A DNA stretch of 54,122 bases from contig JAAXHG010000179.1 of NCBI GenBank assembly GCA_012270995.1, forward strand, positions 1-54,122, written 5' to 3'. The notes beneath the pieces are model-generated. The model saw nothing but the letters and a program-made list of their open reading frames with translations, made no database searches and was not told where the DNA came from. Below are positions 1 to 7,565 of this stretch, in pieces; position 1 is the first letter of the stretch; every line of letters starts with the position of its first letter. Source of the DNA: Vicinamibacteraceae bacterium (GTDB lineage: Bacteria; Acidobacteriota; Thermoanaerobaculia; Multivoradales; Multivoraceae). The translations under genes were made by a program, and so were the position numbers.

Positions 1-1
1 C

Positions 2-172
2 GCCTGGAAGAGCGCCAAGTGGGTCTGCGGTATCGAACTCCTCCATGCCGACGAACGCGGCTTCTGGGAGCGGAACGGCTACCACACGTACGGCGACCCT
101 TGGGCGGAGCAGAGGTTCTCGTCGCAGGAGACGAGGCAGGCCTGGCAGGTGCGGCGAGCGGTCCAGGGCTGA
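2..172 (+). CDS. Molybdopterin-dependent (sulfite oxidase-like) oxidoreductase, C-terminal fragment
   Basis: The frame is open from the window edge and ends in TGA at 170-172, leaving the last 56 residues of a protein cut by the boundary. It contains KWVCGIELL and [15 protein letters not shown]. These resemble the end of sulfite oxidase-like molybdopterin-binding oxidoreductases, where a KWV-GIEL strand is followed by a G(F/Y)WE-x-x-GYH-GDPW segment. The catalytic part and the cofactor-binding cysteine would lie upstream and cannot be checked. It converges with argR. The assignment rests on this short tail, so the family is probable and the substrate is unknown. Confidence 0.6.
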   Translation, partial: AWKSAKWVCGIELLHADERGFWERNGYHTYGDPWAEQRFSSQETRQAWQVRRAVQG

Positions 173-184
173 GAATTCGCGCTC

Positions 185-253
185 GCCGCTTCGCGGCATC
201 GCGCCTGATGCGGACCAGAGGGTCCGCGCACCCAGAGAACCGCACCGGTGCGG
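185..253. repeat. Cluster of short palindromes in the convergent spacer
   Basis: Three inverted repeats lie between the oxidoreductase and argR 3' ends. They are GCCGC-TTC-GCGGC (185-197), GCGGAC-CAGAGG-GTCCGC (210-227), and the 14-bp perfect palindrome CCGCACCGGTGCGG (240-253). The second resembles the stronger hairpin at 291-320 (shared GCGGACCAGA and GTCCGC blocks), so these may be diverged copies of one REP-like element. No gene is seen in 173-329. Confidence 0.5.
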
Positions 254-290
254 CCAACTTCTCTACATGCGGATGACGTGACGCCGCTGC

Positions 291-320
291 GGGCGTGCGG
301 ACCAGAAAGTCCGCACGCCC
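291..320. terminator. Strong 12-bp hairpin downstream of argR
   Basis: A perfect 12-bp stem, GGGCGTGCGGAC / GTCCGCACGCCC, encloses the 6-nt loop CAGAAA. It lies 10 bp past the argR stop, between convergent genes. There is no T-tract on either side, so it is not a textbook intrinsic terminator. It may be a Rho-assisted or bidirectional stop, or an mRNA 3'-end stabiliser. Confidence 0.55.
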
Positions 321-329
321 AGTGGAACC

Positions 330-788
330 TCAGTCGCCTTCGAGGAGGGCCGCGAGGGAGTCGCGGATGCGGTCGCGGTCGGCGGCGCTCTTGACGACGA
401 CGAGGACGGTGTCGTCGCCGGCTAGGGTGCCGGCGACCTCGGGCCAGTCGGTCTGGTCGAGGGCGACGGCAAGGGCGTTGGCGTGGCCGCTGCGGGTCTT
501 GAGCAGGATCAGCGCCTCGCCTTCGTCGAAGCCGGTCACGAACTGGCGCAGGGCCCGCTCGATGTCGCGCCGGGGCGGACTCGCGGCCTGCTCTGCCGGT
601 GCGTAGCGCGAGCCGCCGCCGGCTAGCGGCACCTTGACCAGGCCAAGACGCCGCACGTCGCGCGACACCGTGGCCTGGGAGACACGGATCCCGCGGCGGT
701 CGAGTGCCCTCACGAGTTCCCTGTGACTCGACACCGGCCGCTCGCCGATGATGTCGAGGATAGCTCCCCGCCGGATCGCCGGACTCAT
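330..788 (-). CDS. argR: Arginine repressor ArgR
   Basis: A 152-residue protein, normal length for ArgR. The N-terminal winged helix-turn-helix (about residues 1-70) carries the recognition motif SQATVSRDV. The C-terminal oligomerisation/arginine-binding domain carries GHANALAVALD and GTLAGDDTVLVV, the family's core motifs. In known systems arginine promotes hexamer formation and binding to ARG boxes, repressing arginine synthesis. Its ATG overlaps the argH stop (ATGA), so it is translated as the last gene of the operon it presumably represses, a built-in feedback arrangement. The regulatory role is inferred from the family and position. Confidence 0.95.
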   Translation of the reverse strand: MSPAIRRGAILDIIGERPVSSHRELVRALDRRGIRVSQATVSRDVRRLGLVKVPLAGGGSRYAPAEQAASPPRRDIERALRQFVTGFDEGEALILLKTRSGHANALAVALDQTDWPEVAGTLAGDDTVLVVVKSAADRDRIRDSLAALLEGD

Positions 789-2302
789 TCGCCGGCCCCC
801 GGGATCGCTTCCGCCAGCAGGTCACCGCCAAGGTGAGCGTGGTAGATCGGCGGCGGTTCCAGTTCGGCAAGCCAACGGCGCTCTTCCTCGAGGCGCTCCG
901 CGGCGAGTTCGATCTGCCCGATGACCCGTTCCGGCGCCGGTCCGCCGTAGCTCCGGTGCGCGGCGAGCGAAGCCTCCGGGCGGAGCGCCGCCAGCAGCGC
1001 GCCGGTGTCCTCGATCTCGGGAACGAGTTCCCGCAGCTCCGAGACCGACAGTTGCCAGAGTTCGACGCTCCGCTCTTCGGCCGCCCGAACCACGGCGCCG
1101 GTGCGCTCGTGGGCGCTGCGAAACGGCACGCCGGCCATGGCTAGATGGTCGGCTAGGTCGGTGGCGGTGACGTAGGCGCCTTCGAGCGCCGACGCCATCG
1201 CGTCGCGGTCGAACTCGAGGCTCTCGGCCAGCACCTTCGCCACTCCGAGGGAGGCCTGGACCGTGTCGAACGCGTCGAACAGCGCCTCCTTGTCCTCCTG
1301 CAGGTCGCTGTTGTAGGTGAGCGGCAGGCCCTTGACCGTCACCAGCAGCGAGACGAGATCGCCCACCGCGCGCCCCGACTTGCCGCGCAGGATCTCGGCC
1401 GGCTCCGGGTTCTTCTTCTGCGGCATGATGCTCGAGCCCTTGGCGGCCCGGTCCTGCAGCCGCGCGAAGCCGAACTCGCTCGATGTCCAGAGCACGACCT
1501 CCTCGGCCCAGCGAGACAGATGCACCATGACGAGCGCGCACGCGAACAGGGCCTCGGCGGCGTAGTCCCGGTCGGCCACCGCCCACATCGCGTTCGGATA
1601 CGGGGCCTCCATGCCGAGCAGTTCGGCGCTGCGGTGCGGATCGATCGGGTGCGGCGATCCGGCCATCGCGCCCGCCCCCAAGGGGCAGAGTCCCGCGGTG
1701 CGGTGCGCCCGCCGCAGCCGCCCGGCGTCGGCGAGCGCGGACCACGCGTGGGCCAGCAGGTGCTGCGCCAGGCTCGTGGGTTGACCGCGCTGCAGGTGGG
1801 TGTACCCGGGAAGCGCCGTGCCTGTGTGCCGCCGGGCCCGCTCGATCAGGGCGGCCGCGAACTCGGCGGCCAGGGCGACCGCGCGCTCGATCTCTGCCCG
1901 CTGCCACAGCCGCAGCGCCACCGCGGTCTGGTCGTTCCGGCTGCGCGCGGTGTGCAGGCGCCGCCCGGAGTCGCCGATCTCCTCCGTCAGTTGCCGCTCG
2001 ATCCAGGTGTGGACGTCCTCGTCCGCGCCGCCGACCTGGAGGTCACCTGCCTCCACGCGCCTCAGCAGGGAACTCAGACCTTCGAGGATCGCGGAGGACG
2101 ATTCCCGGTCGATCACGCCGGTGTCGAGCAGCATCCGGGCGTGGGCCAGGCAGCCCACGAGGTCCGCCGCCGCGAGCCGGTGGTCGAACGGCAGCGAACG
2201 CGTGTACGCGTCGATCACCGGATCGACGTCCGACGCGAAGGCGCCGCCCCAGAGGCGCGCGGCGGAAGGTCCCGCACTTCCTGGCTGGTTTCGGGTGTTC
2301 AA
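785..2302 (-). CDS. argH: Argininosuccinate lyase
   Basis: Cleaves argininosuccinate to arginine and fumarate, the last step of arginine synthesis. The start chosen is TTG at 2302, overlapping the argD stop, because GGAGGAA lies 8 nt upstream. This gives 505 residues, slightly longer than the usual ~460. The fumarase/aspartase-superfamily signature GSSIMPQKKNPEPAE is present, as is the N-terminal LWGGAFASDVDP typical of ArgH and the HTARSRNDQ motif. The reading frame continues upstream of the TTG, but that extension only shadows argD. It couples to argR downstream through an ATGA overlap. Confidence 0.95.
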   Translation of the reverse strand: MNTRNQPGSAGPSAARLWGGAFASDVDPVIDAYTRSLPFDHRLAAADLVGCLAHARMLLDTGVIDRESSSAILEGLSSLLRRVEAGDLQVGGADEDVHTWIERQLTEEIGDSGRRLHTARSRNDQTAVALRLWQRAEIERAVALAAEFAAALIERARRHTGTALPGYTHLQRGQPTSLAQHLLAHAWSALADAGRLRRAHRTAGLCPLGAGAMAGSPHPIDPHRSAELLGMEAPYPNAMWAVADRDYAAEALFACALVMVHLSRWAEEVVLWTSSEFGFARLQDRAAKGSSIMPQKKNPEPAEILRGKSGRAVGDLVSLLVTVKGLPLTYNSDLQEDKEALFDAFDTVQASLGVAKVLAESLEFDRDAMASALEGAYVTATDLADHLAMAGVPFRSAHERTGAVVRAAEERSVELWQLSVSELRELVPEIEDTGALLAALRPEASLAAHRSYGGPAPERVIGQIELAAERLEEERRWLAELEPPPIYHAHLGGDLLAEAIPGAGE

Positions 2303-3477
2303 GCGGCGGCTTCCTCCAGCGCGTGGCCGAGGATCCCCACCGCGCGTTCGATCTCCAGGTCGTGGACCACGAGCGGCGGCAGCATGCGGATGCTGTGCGG
2401 CCGCGGAGCCTGGACGATCAGGCCGCCCTCGAGGCAGCGATTGACGACGTCGGGCGCATCCGGCGTGCACTCGATCGCGGTCATCAGCCCCTGGCCGCGC
2501 ACCTCGGTCACCAGGCCGCCCGCGCCGAGCTGTCCGAGCAACGCGCGCAGGTACTCGCCGGCCCGCGTCACGCGCTCGAGGAAGTCCGGATCGAGCACCG
2601 TCTCGAGCACCGCCACGACGGCCGCGCACGCCAGGGGATTGCCGCCGAAAGTGGTTCCGTGCGTGCCCGGAACGAGAGCCGCGGCGATCTCCTCCTTGGC
2701 CAGGACCGCTCCCACCGGGACGCCGCCGCCAAGACCCTTGGCCAGGGTGATCACGTCCGGTTCGAGACCGTAGTGCTGGAAGCCAAAGGCGCTGCCGAGA
2801 CGCCCGATCCCGGTCTGCACCTCGTCGAGAACGAACAGGACGCCCCGCTCGCGGCAGAGTGCCTGCAGTCCTTCCAGGTAGCCCGCCGGCGGTTCGATCA
2901 CTCCGGCCTCGCCCTGGATCGCCTCGATCAGCACCGCACAGGTCGCGCCGTCGATCTCGGCCGCGGCCGCTTCCAGGTCGCCGAACACAACGGCGGCGAA
3001 GCCCCCGGGCATCGGCCCGAACCCGACCTGGTAGGCGGGCGTGCCGGTCGCCGCGAGCGCCCCCAGTGTGCGGCCGTGAAAGCCGCCCTCGGCGGTCACG
3101 ATCCTGTGCCGTTCGCCCGAACCGTCGCGGTCGTAGGCGTAGCGGCGCACGAGCTTGATCGCCGCCTCGACGGCTTCCGCGCCGCTGTTGCAGAAGAAGG
3201 CACGGTCGAGAGCGCCGCCGGTCGCCTCGACGAGCATCCGGCCCGCCCGCTCCTGCTCCGGAATCTCGTACAGGTTCGAGACGTGGAGATAGCGGCCCGC
3301 CTGGCGCCTGATCGCGGCGGTCAGCGCCGGATGATTGTGGCCCAGGGACGAGACCGCGATGCCCCCCATGAAGTCGAGAACCTCGCGGCCCTGCCGGTCC
3401 CAGAGGAGCGCGCCGTCGCCGTGGCTGAACGCCACGGGCGCCCTCTTGTAGTTCGCGAACAGGCTGTCGTCGCTCAT
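2299..3477 (-). CDS. argD: Acetylornithine aminotransferase
   Basis: A 392-residue class III PLP aminotransferase that converts N-acetylglutamate semialdehyde to N-acetylornithine. The PLP lysine is K247 in TLAKGLGGGVP. D218 in VLDEVQTGIGR would contact the pyridine nitrogen. The FCNSGAEAVEAAIKLVR and GGFHGRTLGALAATG phosphate-binding segments are intact. Its ATG overlaps the argB stop (ATGA). The family also includes ornithine, GABA and succinylornithine aminotransferases; the argB/argH neighbours make ArgD the natural reading. Confidence 0.95.
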   Translation of the reverse strand: MSDDSLFANYKRAPVAFSHGDGALLWDRQGREVLDFMGGIAVSSLGHNHPALTAAIRRQAGRYLHVSNLYEIPEQERAGRMLVEATGGALDRAFFCNSGAEAVEAAIKLVRRYAYDRDGSGERHRIVTAEGGFHGRTLGALAATGTPAYQVGFGPMPGGFAAVVFGDLEAAAAEIDGATCAVLIEAIQGEAGVIEPPAGYLEGLQALCRERGVLFVLDEVQTGIGRLGSAFGFQHYGLEPDVITLAKGLGGGVPVGAVLAKEEIAAALVPGTHGTTFGGNPLACAAVVAVLETVLDPDFLERVTRAGEYLRALLGQLGAGGLVTEVRGQGLMTAIECTPDAPDVVNRCLEGGLIVQAPRPHSIRMLPPLVVHDLEIERAVGILGHALEEAAA

Positions 3478-4343
3478 CTTCCAGTCGCTCCAGGGTTTCC
3501 AGGTTCCTTGATCATCGTGCCAATACCGCCCTCGGTGAAGAGTTCGACCAGCAGCCCGTGGGGCTCGCCCGCGGCGAGGATGTGGGCGCTCGTGACTCCG
3601 GCTTCGAGCGCTAGAAGAGAGGCCCGCACCTTGGGCACCATGCCGGCCGACACGACGCCGGAGTCGATCAAATCCCGCGCTTGCCCGGGCGAGAGCCGCG
3701 ACCGGAATCGGCCGTTGTCGCTGATCCCGCGCACGTCGGTCATCAGCAGGAGTTTCTCCGCCGCGACTTCGGCGGCCAGGGCCGCGGCGGCCGTGTCGGC
3801 GTTGATGTTGTAGGTCTCGCCGCCCGGACCGACGCCCAGCGACCCGATCACCGGCACGTAGCCGGAGTTCGTGAGCTGGTCGAGCAGGGAGGTGTCGACC
3901 TTCTCGATCTCGCCGACGAAGCCCAGCTCATCCGACCGCGCGTGGGGCCGCACCCGGAGCAGGTCGCCGTCCTTGCCGGTCAGCCCGACGGCCCGGCCGC
4001 CGGCGCGCTGGATCATCCCGACCAGGCGCTTGTTCACGGACCCGCCCAGCACCATCTCGACGACCCGCATCGTCGCCCGGTCGGTGACGCGCAGGCCGTC
4101 GATGAAGCGCGGCTCGACGCCCATGCTCTGCAGCGTGGTCGTGATCTCCGCGCCGCCGCCGTGCACCAGCATCGGCCGCAGACCGGCGCTCCGCAGCAGC
4201 ACCACGTCTTCGATCAGGGTGCCGAACTCGTCGCCGGCCATCGCCCGGCCGCCGTACTTGATGACCACCCGCTTGCCGCGCCACGCCGATGCATAGCGCA
4301 GCGCCGCCGCCATCTCCAGGCCGAGATCCCGTTCCGTCTTCAT
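3474..4343 (-). CDS. argB: Acetylglutamate kinase
   Basis: Phosphorylates N-acetylglutamate, the second step of arginine synthesis. A 289-residue amino-acid kinase fold begins at the ATG at 4343. The open frame extends further upstream but only shadows argJ. K29 in VIKYGG and the VHGGGAEI loop are the phosphate/substrate sites. INADTAAAALA and KLLLMTDVRGI are also typical. The start lies 16 nt after the argJ stop, with a GAGG motif in that gap. Whether arginine inhibits the enzyme allosterically cannot be settled by eye; the first ~20 residues are compatible with the N-terminal helix of arginine-sensitive forms. Confidence 0.95.
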   Translation of the reverse strand: MKTERDLGLEMAAALRYASAWRGKRVVIKYGGRAMAGDEFGTLIEDVVLLRSAGLRPMLVHGGGAEITTTLQSMGVEPRFIDGLRVTDRATMRVVEMVLGGSVNKRLVGMIQRAGGRAVGLTGKDGDLLRVRPHARSDELGFVGEIEKVDTSLLDQLTNSGYVPVIGSLGVGPGGETYNINADTAAAALAAEVAAEKLLLMTDVRGISDNGRFRSRLSPGQARDLIDSGVVSAGMVPKVRASLLALEAGVTSAHILAAGEPHGLLVELFTEGGIGTMIKEPGNPGATGR

Positions 4344-4359
4344 CGCTCGCGCCTGTTCC

Positions 4360-5562
4360 TCAACTGATGTAGCTCGCGTTGATCTGAACGTAGCCCTCGG
4401 ACAGGTCGCAGGTCCAGACCGTCCAACTGCCGGAGCCGAGCCCGAGATCGACCTCGAGTACCGAGTGGTCGGCGAGCATCGCCCGTTCAAGAGGTTCGAG
4501 GTCGTCCGTCACGCCCAGGCCGTCGCGCACGACCTCGATCCGCGCGCCGTCCGCGCCCGCCGCGATCGCGATCCGGTGCTCCACGATGTCGATGCCCGAG
4601 CGGCCGATCGCCCCCATGAACCGCCCCCAGTTCGGCTGGCCCGTGCGGTAGGCCGTCTTGACCAGGGGCGAGTTGGCGATCGTCGTCGCCACCTGCCGCG
4701 CCGCGGCGTCGGTGCGGGCGCCGCCGACGCGGATCTCGATCACCCGATTCGCTCCTTCGCCGTCGGCGATCAGAGCGACCGCGAGCCGGCCCAGCAGGCG
4801 TTCGAGCCCGGCGGCGAAGCGGTCCAGGTCGGCGGCTGACGCGGCTTCGACCCCCGCCGCGCCGTTGGCCAGGAGCAAGACGCAATCGTTCGTGCTGGTG
4901 TCGCCGTCGACGGTGACGCTGTTGAAGGTCGGCTCGACCGCTCTGCGAAGCGCCATGTCGAGCGCTTCCGGCGCCGCCTTCGCGTCCGTGGTCACGAAGG
5001 CCAGGGTCGTCGCCATGTCCGGGGCCATCATTCCGGCGCCCTTGGCCATTCCGCCGATCGTCACTTCGCCGCCTTCGAGTTCGACGCTCAGGGTTTCGAT
5101 CTTGGTCCGCGTATCCGTGGTCAGGATGGCCTCCGCCGCCCGCGAACCGCCGTCCGGGCCCAGTTCGGCGGCCGCGAGATCGATGCCCGCGAGCACCGTG
5201 GGCAGGGGCAGGGGGACGCCGATCACGCCGGTCGACGCCACGAGGACGTGCCCGGCGTCGAGGTCGAGGGCCGACGCCGTCCGCTCGGCCATGGCCCGGG
5301 TGTCGGCCAGACCCGCATCGCCGGTGCATGCGTTCGCGTTGCCGCTGTTGGCGACGATCGCCCGCGCCCGGCCGCCGGCCGCCACCTCGCGGCAGTAGAG
5401 CACCGGCGCGGCCTGCACCTGGTTGCGCGTGAAGACGCCCGCCATCGCCGCCGGTTCGGCGGTCGTCGAGGCGATCAGCGCAAGGTCCAGCCCCTCGCCC
5501 TTGAGGCCGCAGTGGACGCCGGCGGCAGCGAACCGCCGGGGGGCGGTGACGCCTGCCGTCAC
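4360..5562 (-). CDS. argJ: Glutamate N-acetyltransferase / ornithine acetyltransferase
   Basis: Recycles the acetyl group from N-acetylornithine to glutamate, making the pathway cyclic. A 400-residue protein starts at GTG 5562, overlapping the argC stop (GTGA). ArgJ cleaves itself into alpha and beta chains. The cleavage site is visible as PDMA/TTLAFVTTDA, with the nucleophile T185 following A184. The oxyanion region VASTGVIG (residues 108-115) is intact. The ~285-residue upstream open frame is an overlap shadow of argC, not a fusion. If bifunctional, no argA would be needed; that cannot be told from sequence. Confidence 0.95.
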   Translation of the reverse strand: MTAGVTAPRRFAAAGVHCGLKGEGLDLALIASTTAEPAAMAGVFTRNQVQAAPVLYCREVAAGGRARAIVANSGNANACTGDAGLADTRAMAERTASALDLDAGHVLVASTGVIGVPLPLPTVLAGIDLAAAELGPDGGSRAAEAILTTDTRTKIETLSVELEGGEVTIGGMAKGAGMMAPDMATTLAFVTTDAKAAPEALDMALRRAVEPTFNSVTVDGDTSTNDCVLLLANGAAGVEAASAADLDRFAAGLERLLGRLAVALIADGEGANRVIEIRVGGARTDAAARQVATTIANSPLVKTAYRTGQPNWGRFMGAIGRSGIDIVEHRIAIAAGADGARIEVVRDGLGVTDDLEPLERAMLADHSVLEVDLGLGSGSWTVWTCDLSEGYVQINASYIS

Positions 5563-6599
5563 GGGAAGACCGGGGCGGCCAGGAGGCCGGTCGTTTCGTC
5601 GAGATTGAACATCACGTTCATGTTTTGCACCGCCTGTCCGGCCGCTCCCTTGACCAGGTTGTCGATCGCCGAGAACACGACCGCGAGCCCCCGCTTCCGG
5701 TCGACGCGGACCGCGAGATCGCAGTAGTTGGAACCGAGCGTTGCCTTCGTCTGGGGCAGAGCCGAGCCCGTGAGCACTCTCACGAAGGGCTCGCCGGCGT
5801 AGCGGTCGAGGAACACCGCCTCGACTTCCTCCCGGCCCGGAGGCGCGCTCATCGGCACATAGCAGGCGGCGAGGATTCCGCGCGTCATCGGGGCGAGATG
5901 CGGCGAGAAGAAGACCCTCGCGCCGCGGCCTCCGGCCGCCAGCTCCTGCTCGATCTCGGGCTGGTGGCGATGAGCTCCCGAACCGTAGGGCTTGAAGTTC
6001 TCGTTCAGTTCCGCGTACTGGTAGCCGTCGCGTGGGGTCCTGCCGGCGCCCGAGACGCCGGACTTCGCGTCGATGACGATCGCACCGCTGACCCGGTCGC
6101 CGAAGTGCTCGAGCAACGGCTTGAGGGCGAGGGCCGAGGCGGTCGGATAGCAGCCGGGAATGGCGACCAGCCGCGCTCCCGCCACCGTGTCTCGATGCCA
6201 CTCGACGAGACCGTAGGCAGCCTCCGACAGCAGATCGGTCGCCGTGTGCTCCGCGCCGTACCAGCGCCCGTAGGCGGCTGGGTCGCGGAGCCGGAAGTCG
6301 GCGCCGAGATCGATCACCCGGGCGCCCCCCTGAAGGAGCCCGGACACGGCCGCCAGCGCCTCGCCGTGGGGCAGGGCCAGGAACACGACATCGGCGCCGG
6401 AACCCAACGCGTCCCAATCGGTCGGGGCGAGGTCACCCTCCGCCACGCCGCCCAGGTGCGGGAAGACGGCTTCCATCGCCCGGCCTGCGCTACGCCCCGC
6501 CGCAAGCGCACCGAGCTTCACCTGCCCGTGGCCAGAGAGCCACCGGACCAGTTCCGCTCCACTGTAGCCGGACGCCCCGGCGATTGCAGCCCGAATCAC
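5559..6599 (-). CDS. argC: N-acetyl-gamma-glutamyl-phosphate reductase
   Basis: NADPH-dependent reduction of acetylglutamyl phosphate, the third step of the pathway. GTG 6599 is chosen because the product then begins MIRAAIAGASGYSGAEL, the family's Rossmann start. TTG 6623 would add eight unlikely residues. The product is 346 residues long. The catalytic cysteine is C150 in IPGCYPTAS. The KSGVSGAGR and HRHQPEIEQE motifs are present. It is the first gene of the arginine operon, and a -10-like TATTAT lies only 10 nt before the GTG, so the mRNA may be nearly leaderless. Confidence 0.93.
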   Translation of the reverse strand: MIRAAIAGASGYSGAELVRWLSGHGQVKLGALAAGRSAGRAMEAVFPHLGGVAEGDLAPTDWDALGSGADVVFLALPHGEALAAVSGLLQGGARVIDLGADFRLRDPAAYGRWYGAEHTATDLLSEAAYGLVEWHRDTVAGARLVAIPGCYPTASALALKPLLEHFGDRVSGAIVIDAKSGVSGAGRTPRDGYQYAELNENFKPYGSGAHRHQPEIEQELAAGGRGARVFFSPHLAPMTRGILAACYVPMSAPPGREEVEAVFLDRYAGEPFVRVLTGSALPQTKATLGSNYCDLAVRVDRKRGLAVVFSAIDNLVKGAAGQAVQNMNVMFNLDETTGLLAAPVFP

Positions 6600-6609
6600 A
6601 AGGCGACGA

Positions 6610-6637
6610 ATAATACACCACAACGGCGCACGATTAA
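6610..6637 (-). promoter_or_regulatory. Candidate promoter/operator of the arginine operon
   Basis: On the minus strand, TTAATC (6632-6637, weak -35) and TATTAT (6610-6615, five of six match to TATAAT) are separated by 16 nt, in an AT-rich island within very GC-rich DNA. The -35 lies inside the perfect palindrome CGATTAATCG (6631-6640). No convincing 18-bp ARG box is visible, so ArgR binding here is conjecture. A start near 6603 would leave almost no 5' UTR before the GTG at 6599. Confidence 0.45.
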
Positions 6638-6653
6638 TCGCACGGGGGCGCCA

Positions 6654-6713
6654 TCCGTACGCCCGATGGCGGGCGCACGGACAGGTTCACGGGTGGCGCT
6701 GATCGCGCCACCC
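6654..6713 (-). terminator. Tandem hairpins after the rhomboid gene
   Basis: Two stable stems lie between the rhomboid stop and the arg promoter. One is GGGTGGCGC / GCGCCACCC (6691-6713, 9 bp, 5-nt loop). The other is TCCGTACGCCCG / CGGGCGCACGGA (6654-6681, 12 bp with one mismatch, 4-nt loop). Neither has a U-tract. They are well placed to insulate the arg promoter from read-through. The second shares a GGGCG--CGGAC core with the hairpin at 291-320. Confidence 0.5.
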
Positions 6714-6725
6714 GGTTCGGCGTAC

Positions 6726-7565
6726 TCAGTGCCAGGAGAGGAACGAGAAGGGGACGGCGAGAACCGAGACGGCGAGCAGCACGATCGCCACCAGCACTTC
6801 GGAGGGCGTCTCCGGTTTGTCCGGCCGGTAGAGACGCGCCATCCCGTAGCCGCCCGCCAGACCGCCCAGATGCGCCCAGTTGTCGATCCCCGGGATCAGC
6901 AGCCCGAACAGGACCAGCGGGATGGCCATGCCCAGCACCTGCCTCAGGAACATGCGGCTGCCGGTCCGGCGCGAGTAGCAGAGCAGCGCCCCCAGCCAAC
7001 CGAAGACCGCCGCCGAAGCTCCCAGGGTCACGCCGCGATGCGTCAACGGCAACCAGGGAGTGAAGATCGGCAGGGCGCTCGTGACCAGGAAGCCCAGCGC
7101 GGACGAGACCAGGTAGATGATCGCCGCCCGCCCGGTTCCGTAGAGTCGAGCCATCGCCGGACCGAGCTGATACACCCAGTACATGTTGAAGCCGATGTGC
7201 AACAGGCTGCCGTGAAGCCAGCCGGCGCTCAGGATCGTCCACCAGCGGCCCAACTCGAAGACGATCGGCGCGCCGCTCGCTCCGAGACGGATGCCGACTT
7301 CGAAGTCGGGCGAGAGGAAGCCGAACAGCGAACGGGTGCCGATCCCGCCCGGCGCCATCGCCAGCTCGATCACGAAGATCACGACGCAGAGGCCGATCAC
7401 GACCGTCGAGAACGCCGCTTCGTTGCCGATTCGCTGAAGCAGCCGGGAGAAACCGAAGAGGCTCGGGCGGGCGCGGCCGCAGTTCCAGCAGCGCTCATCC
7501 TGAACGCCCACCAACCGGCCGCAGCCCGGACACACGACGGAGCCTGTCTGCTGGCGTTCGAACAT
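6726..7565 (-). CDS. Rhomboid-family intramembrane serine protease with N-terminal zinc ribbon
   Basis: 279 residues. A CxxC...CxxC zinc ribbon (C12, C15, C26, C29) precedes a rhomboid core of about six membrane segments (roughly residues 50-275). The catalytic dyad is S184 in GASAAVFG and H232 in NWAHLGGLAGG. The HGSLLHIGFNMYW segment supplies H118, H123 and N127, equivalent to the conserved oxyanion region. All key residues are present, so it should be an active protease. Its ATG shares one base with the xseB stop (TGATG), so it is co-translated with exonuclease VII. Substrates are unknown. Confidence 0.9.
   Translation of the reverse strand: MFERQQTGSVVCPGCGRLVGVQDERCWNCGRARPSLFGFSRLLQRIGNEAAFSTVVIGLCVVIFVIELAMAPGGIGTRSLFGFLSPDFEVGIRLGASGAPIVFELGRWWTILSAGWLHGSLLHIGFNMYWVYQLGPAMARLYGTGRAAIIYLVSSALGFLVTSALPIFTPWLPLTHRGVTLGASAAVFGWLGALLCYSRRTGSRMFLRQVLGMAIPLVLFGLLIPGIDNWAHLGGLAGGYGMARLYRPDKPETPSEVLVAIVLLAVSVLAVPFSFLSWH

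Noticed and set aside
1520..3813. Long plus-strand open frames (about 417 and 496 codons) over argH/argD/argB
   Set aside because: They lie exactly antisense to well-supported genes, are rich in Arg/His/Pro/Ala, and lack any domain. GC-rich DNA leaves the opposite frames open by default.
4360..6417. Possible argC-argJ fusion protein (685-codon frame)
   Set aside because: The upstream half is out of frame with argC and merely overlaps it. The true argJ begins at GTG 5562 with a coherent N-terminus.
6597..6640. A canonical ARG box upstream of argC
   Set aside because: No stretch fits the TGAAT-4-ATTCA pattern. Only the short palindrome CGATTAATCG and a -10-like TATTAT are present.
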